From Myxococcota bacterium (GTDB lineage: Bacteria; Myxococcota_A; UBA9160; UBA4427), in NCBI GenBank assembly GCA_030748735.1, contig JASMLK010000027.1:1-64000 (forward strand): DNA of 64,000 bases, written 5' to 3'. Shown here piece after piece: positions 24,248-33,554 of the stretch. The notes under the pieces were generated by a model, which had not been told where the DNA came from, searched no databases, and saw only the letters and a program-made list of their open reading frames with translations. Positions within the stretch are counted from its first letter, which is position 1. Each line of letters starts with the position of its first letter. Both the position numbers and the translations under genes were made by a program.

Positions 24248-25984
24248 ATGTTCCCAGAAGCCATGAATTCGATCGAAAGGCGTCTGTTCGCGCTGCTTCT
24301 GTGCGCGGCGACGCTGATGTTCAGCTTCGGGCTCGGGGCGACGGATCTGTGGGCTCCGGACGAGCCACGCTTTGCGGCGGTCGCCGAAGAAGTCCGGCAG
24401 CTCGAGCACGGCGCCGAAAGCCTGGTCGTGCTGCGCCTCGCGGGCGAGCCCTACACCCAGAAGCCGCCTTTCTACTACTGGCTGGTCGCGGGTCTCGCGT
24501 CCTTCGAAGGGCACGTGAGTGAGATCAGCGCCCGGCTGCCTTCGGCGCTGGCCGGCCTCGTGTGCATCTGGCTGACGGTTCACTTCGGCGCGGCGGTGGC
24601 ACGACGGCCCACGGTGGGTTTGTGGAGTGGCGCCATTCTGCTCACCGTCTTTCGCTTCGCGCACCTCGCGCGACGCGCACAACTCGACGTGATCCTCACG
24701 GCCTTCGTACTGCTCGCGCTCCATGCGCTCTTTCGTCTGCGCGATTGCCGCGGATTGCGCGGCCGTGACTTCTATCTCCTGCACGGCGCTCTCGCACTCG
24801 GGGTGCTCACCAAGGGGCCGGTTGCCCTGCTGCCGATCCCCGCGTTCGCGATCTACCTGGCATGGCAGGGGCGGTTGTCGGGGTTCTCGCGCGTGTTCCC
24901 GCTCTGGAGCTTCGGGCTCTCGCTTGGCCCGGTGCTCGCCTGGATCGGCCTCGCGGTGGCCCTCACACCACCGGGCTTCTTCGAGGCGGCGGTCGTCGAC
25001 AACGTGTTCGCGCGCTTTGCGTCGGGCACGGCCCACGTCCGGCCCTTCTACTACTTCTTCTATCAGTTTCCCCTCGAGTTCCTGCCGTGGACTTTGCTCT
25101 GGCCGGCTGCAGCGCTGTTCGCCATGAAGAGCGTGAAACAACGAGACGACGACGCGCTGCGCGACGCGACCCGCCTGCTCACGACCTTCGTGGTCTTGTG
25201 CTTCGTCTTCTTCTCGCTGTCGGCGGGAAAGCGCGGTTTGTACCTCCTACCCACCTACCCTGCCGTCGCCCTGCTGTGCGGCATGGCGCTGGACGACCTC
25301 TCGCGCAGGAGCACCCCGATGCCACGAGCGGTGTGGTACGGCGCAGCCGCTGCGGGTGCCCTCGCGATCGTGTTCGGTGCGTGGGTCTGGTTGGGAGACG
25401 GTTTCGCCCTCGCGCCGTGGCCCGCTTTTCGCCTGCCCGCCGCATTCGGCGCGGGACTCGCGGCCGCAGTCGGTGCCTGTGTCGTCGCGGGATGGCTCGC
25501 GGCGCACCGGGGCTGGCCCACCGCGGGGCGACTGGTCCCCGTGGTCGCCGGGCTCTTCGCGCTCGAATGGCTCGTCTTCAGCCTGGCCTACCCGGCCTTC
25601 GACAGCGAAAAGTCGCCTGCGCCGATCGCGCGAGCCGCAGCTTCACTGAGCCAGAAAAACGCCCCGATTGGCGTCTTCGATCACACCGCGATGAAGGGTG
25701 GTATCGCGTTCTATTCCGGCCATCGCGTGGTCGATCTGCGAAGCGAGGAGAGCGTTCGCGCCTTCTTCGCAAGCGGCGGCGAGAACATCATCGTGAAGGC
25801 TTCGAAACTCGACCGTGTCCCTGCAGTCACGGACTTCGAAGTCCGTGCGGCTTTTCGCCGCGGATCCCGCCGCGTTCTTGTCATCGGGCCGACACCTGCG
25901 ACCGCGAATCCCAGCCGCCGTACGATATGGGTCGAAGAATCCAAGCCGGGTCGAGCGCGTGACCGTGTGAGAACACACCGCTGA
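24248..25984 (+). CDS. ArnT-like membrane glycosyltransferase (GT39/GT83)
   Basis: A 578-residue integral membrane glycosyltransferase with about 10-12 hydrophobic helices. The first periplasmic loop carries the catalytic-type acidic motif GATDLWAPDEPRFAAVAEE, and GEPYTQKPPFYYWLVAG follows, both typical of ArnT and PMT-like enzymes that take sugars from polyprenyl phosphate. A soluble periplasmic C-terminus of about 130 residues follows. ATG 24263 is an alternative start. It is divergent from the GT2 gene, which would make its donor. Substrate (lipid A or protein) cannot be read from the sequence. Confidence 0.88.
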   Translation: MFPEAMNSIERRLFALLLCAATLMFSFGLGATDLWAPDEPRFAAVAEEVRQLEHGAESLVVLRLAGEPYTQKPPFYYWLVAGLASFEGHVSEISARLPSALAGLVCIWLTVHFGAAVARRPTVGLWSGAILLTVFRFAHLARRAQLDVILTAFVLLALHALFRLRDCRGLRGRDFYLLHGALALGVLTKGPVALLPIPAFAIYLAWQGRLSGFSRVFPLWSFGLSLGPVLAWIGLAVALTPPGFFEAAVVDNVFARFASGTAHVRPFYYFFYQFPLEFLPWTLLWPAAALFAMKSVKQRDDDALRDATRLLTTFVVLCFVFFSLSAGKRGLYLLPTYPAVALLCGMALDDLSRRSTPMPRAVWYGAAAAGALAIVFGAWVWLGDGFALAPWPAFRLPAAFGAGLAAAVGACVVAGWLAAHRGWPTAGRLVPVVAGLFALEWLVFSLAYPAFDSEKSPAPIARAAASLSQKNAPIGVFDHTAMKGGIAFYSGHRVVDLRSEESVRAFFASGGENIIVKASKLDRVPAVTDFEVRAAFRRGSRRVLVIGPTPATANPSRRTIWVEESKPGRARDRVRTHR

Positions 25985-26314
25985 CCCATTGATTTCCAAG
26001 ACGTTTCCGGGTCGCGGTCTCCCCGCCGCTATCGCGATCGGCTAACCTGCCGGACGCACCACCGGTGGCATTGGCTCGTCGCAGACCCGTCGAAATCGAA
26101 TGGGTCCACGGTCGAACATCCGCAGCGTTCGAGCCCGACGACCGGCGTGCAGACCAGCAAACCGCCAGGCTCGCACCCACTCCCCCACAAGATGCGCTGC
26201 AATTGCGAAGCACCGCGATCGCGGCCACGGGGCGAAATCAGGGGCGAGCCCAGGCCGCATCGAAGCGGCCGCAGGGCGAATCATGCGACCAATCAGGCCA
26301 GGGGAGGGAAACCG
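25985..26314. promoter_or_regulatory. gene-less region before citrate synthase
   Basis: This 330-bp stretch has only short frames on both strands without motifs. It should contain the gltA promoter and ends with a strong GGGGAGGG ribosome-binding site. I saw no clear hairpin terminator for the upstream gene. Confidence 0.4.
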
Positions 26315-27601
<1,287 letters not shown>

Positions 27602-27620
27602 TCGGTCGCGCGCATCCGAG

Positions 27621-28421
27621 ATGCTTCCACTCTGGTTCGACGGACGGATCGTCGAACGCGGGGACCCTTGTCTCTCCGTGCTTTCGGACCCGACCGAGCG
27701 GCCGGTCTGCTGCACGGCCGCGCGCGTTCGCGGCGGACGGGTCCGGCACGAAGCAGCGCATCGCGCGAGGCTGACGCGCGACGCCATGACGCTCGGGGCG
27801 GGTCGAGTCGATGACGATCGGCTGACCGAGGCCTGGGCACAGCTCTCGGAAGCGGCCTTCGGCGCCGCTGGCGCCGAGGGGATCATCCGCATCGAGGCGC
27901 ATCCCTCGGAAGACGGCGAGGCCGCCCACCTGTTGGGAACGCCGCGAGAAGTCGGCGACGAGCCCACGACCTGGAAAGCGATCAGCTGCCCCACGCCGCA
28001 CCCGGGCCCCGGCGCACACCGCGGCGCGAAGCTCGTCCACTTCCCGGCGTACGAAGCTGCGCGAGCACATTCGGCGTCGGCCGGTGTCGACGAGGGGTTG
28101 CTCTTCAACGGCATCGATCATGTCGTCGAGGGGGCGCGCAGCAACCTCGTCGTCGTGCGAAGCGACGGGAGCGTGGTGACCCCCGACCCCAAGCTCGGTG
28201 CGGTTCGCGGCGTCGGCCTTTCGGTATTGCAGGGCGCCATCGCCGAGATCAAGCCGGCGGCCGTGACGCGCGACGAACTGCGAGCCGCGCGAGAACTCAT
28301 CGCGGTCAACGCGGTGCGCGGTGCACGCGCCATCGTGGAAGTCGACGCAGCGCCTGTGGGTGACGGCAAGCCGGGAGACTGGGCCGCCCGGCTCGACGCC
28401 GTTCTCAGCGACGGCGACTAA
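27621..28421 (+). CDS. class IV PLP-dependent aminotransferase / aminodeoxychorismate lyase-like
   Basis: A 266-residue protein of the branched-chain aminotransferase-like fold. It has the likely Schiff-base lysine in HRGAKLVHFPAYEAARA, followed by GVDEGLLFNGIDHVVEGARSNLVVV and LGAVRGVGLSVLQGAI, which are family signatures. Length favours 4-amino-4-deoxychorismate lyase (PabC) or D-amino acid transaminase over the longer IlvE. Substrate cannot be decided. It probably shares the gltA transcript. Confidence 0.85.
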   Translation: MLPLWFDGRIVERGDPCLSVLSDPTERPVCCTAARVRGGRVRHEAAHRARLTRDAMTLGAGRVDDDRLTEAWAQLSEAAFGAAGAEGIIRIEAHPSEDGEAAHLLGTPREVGDEPTTWKAISCPTPHPGPGAHRGAKLVHFPAYEAARAHSASAGVDEGLLFNGIDHVVEGARSNLVVVRSDGSVVTPDPKLGAVRGVGLSVLQGAIAEIKPAAVTRDELRAARELIAVNAVRGARAIVEVDAAPVGDGKPGDWAARLDAVLSDGD

Positions 28422-28543
28422 CCAGCGATCACCTGCTGGCGTCGAAGGGGGTGTCGAAGCAGAGGCCGTCGATCTCGTCGCAGCCCCATGGCCAGGGCGA
28501 AGGCGACGGTCATCGAAAGCACGAGTTCAATGGACAGCTTCAT
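28418..28543 (-). CDS. possible 41-residue membrane protein
   Basis: A short frame with a clear GGAGA 8 bp before its ATG, encoding MKLSIELVLSMTVAFALAMG, one hydrophobic helix, followed by an arginine-rich tail. It overlaps the PLP gene stop by 4 bp in convergent orientation. It could be a real small membrane protein or a chance frame; there is no family evidence. Confidence 0.3.
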   Translation of the reverse strand: MKLSIELVLSMTVAFALAMGLRRDRRPLLRHPLRRQQVIAG

Positions 28544-28570
28544 GGGTCGTTCTCCATCCACGCCGGTCGG

Positions 28571-28598
28571 CGGGTCGCGGGTCGCGGGTCGCGCGTCG
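28571..28598. repeat. 7-bp tandem repeat CGGGTCG
   Basis: Three exact copies of CGGGTCG and a fourth with one change (CGCGTCG) in the noncoding region between two convergent genes. Confidence 0.85.
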
Positions 28599-28703
28599 TG
28601 TCGGATCGAAAACACAAACGCGCGAGCCAGGGGGCAGAGCGTGAATCGCGCTCACCCGGAAGTGTTCAGCGTGCACCCGGGCTTGCATCACATCTCACAC
28701 GAA

Positions 28704-29936
28704 TCATTCAACGAAACATGCGAATGGAGGCGCTCGAGGTTCCACTGCAACCGGATCGGAGTTGCGCCGCAACGGCGTCGCGAACGACTCACCCCACATG
28801 AAGTTCACGCGGTAGGTGAAATTGAGTTCGTCGTCGGTCCACTGGCCGAGGATGCCCGTTTCGATCGCCAACCCGCGAGACGGATGAAACACGAGGGTGC
28901 CTCCGAGCTGCGCGTAGTCTTCGAGTTGGTAGAGCGGGTCGCCGCGCTCGAGCACGAGATCGTTGCCGCGGAAGTACGACGCGTGAATGCGGCCTTCGGT
29001 GGTTCGGTTGAGCGGCACGACCGCGATCGTTTCGACTTCCCAGCCGGTGCCGCTTTCGCTGTCGATGTCGCGGCCCGACTTGCGCGAATGCAGGAAGCGC
29101 CCGCCCAGGCGGAGATCGCCGAGACAGGGGGCACTGCACGAACGTGCGTATCCAACCGAAGCACCGCCGAGGAAGATCAGGTCGTTCTCGAGCCGATCGC
29201 TTTCGGTGATCTGTCCACCCGCGTGAACCCAGATCGCCTGCGCGTCGACGAAGAGCCAGTCGTCGAAGAAGCGCCCCTGGCTCGCCGAGGCAATTTCGAA
29301 TTCTTCGGGCTCGGCACGCGTTTCGCGGATGAACCAGTTCACCCAGAGGTCCTGCTTGAAGCGCCTCTTGTCGACGCGGAGCTGAACGCCCTGCTCGGCG
29401 CGACCGCGCAGCTTGTTCGTGTCGTCGACCAGCGCGTCGTGGATCCAGTGTGTGGGCAGGATCGTCCCGGCGATCACATAGACGCGGTTGTCCGGCGCAC
29501 CCGGCGCGAAGGTCAGGCGGATGAGCGGCTCAGCGACGTTCACGCGCTGGTCGTCGCCGAAGTCCTCGCCCACGATCGCACCGAACTCGAACTGCAAGTG
29601 CTTTGTTGGGCGATAGCGAAAGCGCAGCGGGAGCAGCGCGCCGAAGAGGGTTTCCCCTTCGACCGTTTCGAGGCCGAGAAGTTCCATGTTCTTGAAGTAG
29701 AAGGCCGACTCGGCCACGAAGTCGACGCGCCCGACACTGGCTTCGGCGCGGGGATCACCGACCGGCGCATCCGCGGTACCGGTCGACAGGCCGTGGTTGA
29801 AGCCGAGGACCGTGCTGTTGCGAAAGGTCGCGCGCTCATCGGCCTGGGCCGATGGCACCGCCAGCATGGCGAGCGTCACGACGGGCGCCGCCATCCGCGC
29901 GAACCGGAACACACGTCCGATGAAATCCCCTCGCAC
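28704..29936 (-). CDS. outer-membrane beta-barrel protein of unknown function
   Basis: About 410 residues after a signal peptide (AAPVVTLAMLAVPSAQA). The mature part is a run of alternating hydrophobic/polar strands, many ending in aromatic residues (LRFRYRPTKHLQFEFGAIVGE, GLAIETGILGQWTDDELNFTYRVNFMWG), as in barrel porins of the DUF1302 or alginate-export type. Start is uncertain: GTG 29936, ATG 29894 or ATG 29996. The usual C-terminal aromatic residue is missing: the protein ends ACFVE after a proline-rich stretch, so the last strand probably lies some 20 residues earlier. No operon partner. Confidence 0.75.
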   Translation of the reverse strand: MRGDFIGRVFRFARMAAPVVTLAMLAVPSAQADERATFRNSTVLGFNHGLSTGTADAPVGDPRAEASVGRVDFVAESAFYFKNMELLGLETVEGETLFGALLPLRFRYRPTKHLQFEFGAIVGEDFGDDQRVNVAEPLIRLTFAPGAPDNRVYVIAGTILPTHWIHDALVDDTNKLRGRAEQGVQLRVDKRRFKQDLWVNWFIRETRAEPEEFEIASASQGRFFDDWLFVDAQAIWVHAGGQITESDRLENDLIFLGGASVGYARSCSAPCLGDLRLGGRFLHSRKSGRDIDSESGTGWEVETIAVVPLNRTTEGRIHASYFRGNDLVLERGDPLYQLEDYAQLGGTLVFHPSRGLAIETGILGQWTDDELNFTYRVNFMWGESFATPLRRNSDPVAVEPRAPPFACFVE

Positions 29937-30113
29937 CACTCCCCCCGGGCCGGTCGCAACGGTGTGACGAGTCACACGAGCAACACCACAGCACATCGCG
30001 TAGCAAACTAGAGGTCCGGCCGAACCTCTAGCCCCGAGTGCGACACGGGGCGCGGCGCTTTCTGCGCTAGCGCGTGCGAAAAGAGGCGCGGCGCTTGCGG
30101 GAACCGGGACGGA

Positions 30114-30533
30114 TCAGTGGAGCAGGCGCTCCGGGAAGATCTCTTTCAGCAGGGTCCCGTTGTCGAGGTTCTCACAGCCGGGCGGCACGAGGAAGTAGTG
30201 CATGTCGAAGGCGGGGTCCTTCGAGATCGGGAATTCCTCGAGGAACTCCTCCATCAGACGCGTGATCACCGACTGGCCGCCGTCCATGTCGAGGTCGGCG
30301 AGGTGAACCACGGCCCGTTCGCGGGTCATCCGGAAGATGCCGTCTTCGACGCGAAGTGCGCTGCTCAGGAATTCCACGAACTCTGGAAACAAACGGCCGC
30401 CCGTAGGCGCGGCCAGACCGACGATCACCGACCCCACGTTGTGGGCCTGGGAAAGTTCGGCGACGCGTGCGAGAAGCGAACTCAGTTTGCGGGGATCATC
30501 GACGGAGGGCTTCGGCGTAGATTCTTCAATCAT
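30114..30533 (-). CDS. small protein resembling a degenerate GGDEF half-domain
   Basis: A 139-residue soluble protein. The region FVEFLSSALRVEDGIFRMTRERAVVHLADLDMDGG lines up with the part of GGDEF domains that reads R..D...R.GGDEF...L...D, but the GGDEF loop itself is replaced by MTRERA. The following helix and strand (ITRLMEEFLEEF, DMHYFLVPPG) fit the same fold. If so, it has no cyclase activity. This is a pattern judgement of low certainty; otherwise the protein is unassigned. Confidence 0.6.
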   Translation of the reverse strand: MIEESTPKPSVDDPRKLSSLLARVAELSQAHNVGSVIVGLAAPTGGRLFPEFVEFLSSALRVEDGIFRMTRERAVVHLADLDMDGGQSVITRLMEEFLEEFPISKDPAFDMHYFLVPPGCENLDNGTLLKEIFPERLLH

Positions 30534-30745
30534 GATGCGGGGCTTATCGACCCGGCGCTTGGGGATCTGAAGACCTCCCCGCGGCCATGTCCCCCCATGG
30601 GGCGGAGGGCCGTGACACGCGGAGTTGCGTCGAGGCGATACGCGGCGGTTGCCTGCTCGCGATGCTAAGAACTCGCGACTTCGCCGCTCAGCGGCAGCCC
30701 GGATGAATCGTCCGGGCTACCGCCATTCCGCTCCGAGGAGACACG

Positions 30746-31225
30746 ATGAAGGCCTACCAGATCTTCGCCAGCATGGACCCCGACCGCTGCGAGGCGTTCT
30801 TTCGCGAGATCGCCGAGAACTCGCCGGGCGCCTTCACGCAGGCGGTCTACGCCGCGGCCGCGGCCTTCAAGAGCCGCCCCAAGGCCGTGATCAAACTGCC
30901 CTTCGGCAAGCGGGCTTCGATGGTGCGCCGCGCCCTGGCCCGGGTTTCGAGCAACGTCGTTGCCGAAGAAATGCTCGCCATCTACTTCCTCGAGTGCAAA
31001 CAGGACATGCTGGTCGAATGGCTCGACATGCTCGGCATCGAGCACGAGGAGGGAAGTCTCAAGGAGAACAACCCCGCCGAGCCCGCGAAGGACAAGCTCG
31101 AAGCGACGATCAAGGACTTCTGCGGCAAGGACAACGACCCGGACCGCGGGCTCCTGCTGAAGGCCTTTGCCTCGCAGGACGCGATCGACTGGCCGCTTCT
31201 CGACGCCTACAACGAGGCCGGCTGA
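30746..31225 (+). CDS. alpha-helical protein of unknown function
   Basis: A 159-residue soluble protein, almost entirely helical by composition, with MKAYQIFASMDPDRCEAFFREI at the start, KAVIKLPFGKRASMVRRALARV in the middle and VAEEMLAIYFLECKQDMLVEWLDMLGI. No family recognised. A good ribosome-binding sequence (GAGGAGAC) precedes the ATG. It stands alone and is followed by a bidirectional hairpin. Confidence 0.75.
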   Translation: MKAYQIFASMDPDRCEAFFREIAENSPGAFTQAVYAAAAAFKSRPKAVIKLPFGKRASMVRRALARVSSNVVAEEMLAIYFLECKQDMLVEWLDMLGIEHEEGSLKENNPAEPAKDKLEATIKDFCGKDNDPDRGLLLKAFASQDAIDWPLLDAYNEAG

Positions 31226-31255
31226 CCGCCCACCAACGCACCTCGAAACGCAGAC

Positions 31256-31285
31256 GGCCCGACCGAGCCAACGCTCGATCGGGCC
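31256..31285. terminator. bidirectional terminator
   Basis: Stem GGCCCGACCGAG / CTCGATCGGGCC with one imperfect pair and a 6-nt loop, between convergent gene ends at 31225 and 31292. Confidence 0.6.
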
Positions 31286-31291
31286 GGGCCT

Positions 31292-32146
31292 CTAGCTGCG
31301 GACCGTTACCGCGCAGTTCGAGATGATCTTCGCGTCGCGTTCTTTCGAAGTCGCTTCGACGTAGATCTTGTCGCCCTCGTTCCAGTAGTCGATCAGGTAC
31401 GTCTCGCCCGGGAAGCCGACGCCCGCGAAGCGCGCCGCGTAGCCTGCCACCTTCGTGGTGTCGCCACCGAGGCAGTTGTCGACGATCGCCTTGCACACGA
31501 CACCGTACGAACACAGCCCGTGGATGATGGGCGTGTCGAAGCCCGCCATCTTGGCGAACTCGGGGTCGGCGTGGAGCGGGTTCTTGTCTCCCGAAAGGCG
31601 ATACAAGAGCGCCTGCTGGGGCAGCGTCGGCACCTCGATGCGACCATCGGGTGCGCGGTCCGGCGCCACGTTGCCCGCGGCCGGGCCGGGCTCACCACCG
31701 AAGCCGCCCTCGCCTCGCAAGAAGAGCGAATAGCGGTTGGTGAAGAGGGGCTCTCCGTTTTCATCACTGGTGTCGACTTCGAGCACGCACAGGCAAGCCT
31801 TGCCCTTGTCCCACAGTTCGGCAACGCGACCGCGATTGGTCACCTTCGCTTCGACCGGGAGCGGCTTGTGCAGGATGATTTCCTGCTCGCCGTGCAGCAG
31901 CATCGCGAAGTTGAACTCGAGACCTTCGATGCCACCCACGCCCATCATCGAGCCGAAGGTCGGGATCACCGCGAAGCTCGGCAGCGCCTTCAGGTTCTTT
32001 TCGTAGGTGTATTCGAGTTCGTTCGGGTCCGTCGGCGGGTTGCCCGCACCAACGCCGAGGTTGTAGAGGATGATGTCATCCTGGGTCCAGCTCCCCGTAC
32101 CTTCGCCAATGTCGGCGCCAAGGGCTTTCGAGGGATCGATCGGCAT
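31292..32146 (-). CDS. 2-enoyl-CoA hydratase 2 (MaoC family)
   Basis: A 284-residue double hot-dog protein like the hydratase-2 part of eukaryotic peroxisomal multifunctional enzyme 2, which makes (R)-3-hydroxyacyl-CoA. The catalytic motif is YRLSGDKNPLHADPEFAKMAGF...IIHGLCSYG at about 183-215 in the second domain; the first domain (about 1-130) is substrate-binding. It directly follows the SDR gene (39-bp gap), which fits the dehydrogenase part of the same enzyme, so together they do two steps of beta-oxidation. Confidence 0.92.
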   Translation of the reverse strand: MPIDPSKALGADIGEGTGSWTQDDIILYNLGVGAGNPPTDPNELEYTYEKNLKALPSFAVIPTFGSMMGVGGIEGLEFNFAMLLHGEQEIILHKPLPVEAKVTNRGRVAELWDKGKACLCVLEVDTSDENGEPLFTNRYSLFLRGEGGFGGEPGPAAGNVAPDRAPDGRIEVPTLPQQALLYRLSGDKNPLHADPEFAKMAGFDTPIIHGLCSYGVVCKAIVDNCLGGDTTKVAGYAARFAGVGFPGETYLIDYWNEGDKIYVEATSKERDAKIISNCAVTVRS

Positions 32147-32185
32147 GTCTTTCTTCTCCTTGTCTCGACGGCTGCGTGAACCGGC

Positions 32186-33097
32186 TCAGGAAGATTCTTC
32201 GAAGGACTTCGCCACGGCCTGCATCTCACCCGCGATGCTGGTCGGGATCGTGTAGCCAGAGGTGTCGTGGATCTCGCCGATGCCGTCGCGAATTTCTTCG
32301 GCGCTGGGCTTCGCGGCCTTGCCGAAGGTCTTGCCTTCGCAGAGACCGACGAAGATGCGCGCGTAGCGGCCTCCGCCCACGTCGTAGATTTCGTGGGTCT
32401 GCTCGCAGGCCTCGCTCGCGAGGTAGGTGACGAGCGGGGTCACGCATTCGGGGTCGAGGGCTTCGGCGAGCGGGCCGAGCAGGTTCTCGGTGAGACGTGT
32501 ACGCGCGATGGGGGCGATCACGTTCGACTTGATGTCGTACTTGGCGCCTTCGACGGCGAGCACGTTGGAAAGACCCACGAGGCCCATCTTGGCGGCGCCG
32601 TAGTTCGTCTGGCCGAAGTTGCCGAAGATGCCGGCGCCCGACGCGGTGAACACGAAGCGGCCATAACCCTGGTCCTTCATCACGCGGAAGGCCGGCTGCG
32701 AAACGAAGAACGCGCCCTTCAGGTGCACGTCGATCACGATCTCGAGATCGGCGGGTTCGAGCTTCGCGAAGGTCTTGTCCCGCAGAATGCCAGCGTTGTT
32801 GATGACGACGTCGACCTTGCCGAAGTTGTCGAGCGCAGTCTGCACGATGGCTTCGCCGCCTTCGGGGGTCGCGACCGAATCGTGGTTCGCCACCGCCTTG
32901 CCGCCGGCTTCGGTGATCTCCTTCACCACTTCGTCGGCCGGGGTCGCGCCCGAGCCCGTGCCGTCTGCAGCACCGCCGAGGTCATTCACCACGACCATCG
33001 CGCCGCGGCGCGCGAATTCGAGGGCGTAGGTCTTGCCGAGGCCGCCGCCGGCGCCGGTCACGATGGCTACACGATCCTGGAAACTGATATCGCTCAT
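32186..33097 (-). CDS. (R)-3-hydroxyacyl-CoA dehydrogenase-like SDR (MFE-2 type)
   Basis: A 303-residue short-chain dehydrogenase. NAD binding is in VAIVTGAGGGLGKTYALEFA, then VVVNDLGGAADGTG (typical of MFE-2 dehydrogenases), NNAGILRDKTF, the catalytic serine in FTASGAGIFGNFGQ and YGAAKMG with the active Tyr and Lys. The C-terminal 60 residues, with YDVGGGRYARIF, match the extended MFE-2 form. It is the first gene of a two-gene operon with the MaoC hydratase. A close bile-acid or sterol side-chain role is possible but not shown. Confidence 0.92.
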   Translation of the reverse strand: MSDISFQDRVAIVTGAGGGLGKTYALEFARRGAMVVVNDLGGAADGTGSGATPADEVVKEITEAGGKAVANHDSVATPEGGEAIVQTALDNFGKVDVVINNAGILRDKTFAKLEPADLEIVIDVHLKGAFFVSQPAFRVMKDQGYGRFVFTASGAGIFGNFGQTNYGAAKMGLVGLSNVLAVEGAKYDIKSNVIAPIARTRLTENLLGPLAEALDPECVTPLVTYLASEACEQTHEIYDVGGGRYARIFVGLCEGKTFGKAAKPSAEEIRDGIGEIHDTSGYTIPTSIAGEMQAVAKSFEESS

Positions 33098-33554
33098 GCT
33101 GGGTTCCTATTCTGGATGGGTGGGGTTGCGGGTCGGGGGTGACCGTGGGGCTCGGAGGCCGCTGTGGGATCGCTCGGCGGCGAGTGGTTCGCCTCGAAAC
33201 CGGCCCGGCTCGGCGACTTGCAACGGCGGAGCGCCGGAGTCGTCGAGCGCGCGGCAGCATAGCGAAGGGGGTCCTGATCGCTGCGGATCCCCTGTGGGGA
33301 TCATGCTGTGCTGGAGTAGCCGCGGGCTCTGACGGGCGGCAGCGGCAGCGACAAGCTGGCCTAACATCGCGCGCGGCCTGCGCACGACCTTCACTTCGCA
33401 ATGGAGCGAGTCTCGAAGTCACACCGCACATGCGCAGCAGCGACGCGGCACGGACACGGCATGACGGCAGCCCGCTTTTGTCGCGTAACCAATGGCGGTT
33501 ACGGCGCGTAACTGGGGCGAGTCGAAACAACCATTCGGAGGAAGTGCACGCGTC
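33098..33554. promoter_or_regulatory. divergent intergenic region with a short palindrome
   Basis: A 457-bp gene-less stretch between the SDR and the arsenic operon, holding both promoters. It contains GATCCCC-TGT-GGGGATC at 33286-33302, a perfect 7-bp inverted repeat that could be an operator. No ArsR-type regulator gene is in the window. The frames in this stretch are unconvincing. Confidence 0.45.

Noticed and set aside
28571-28598. CRISPR or regulatory iteron array
   Set aside because: The unit is only 7 bp without spacers and lies between convergent gene ends. It is a simple tandem repeat.
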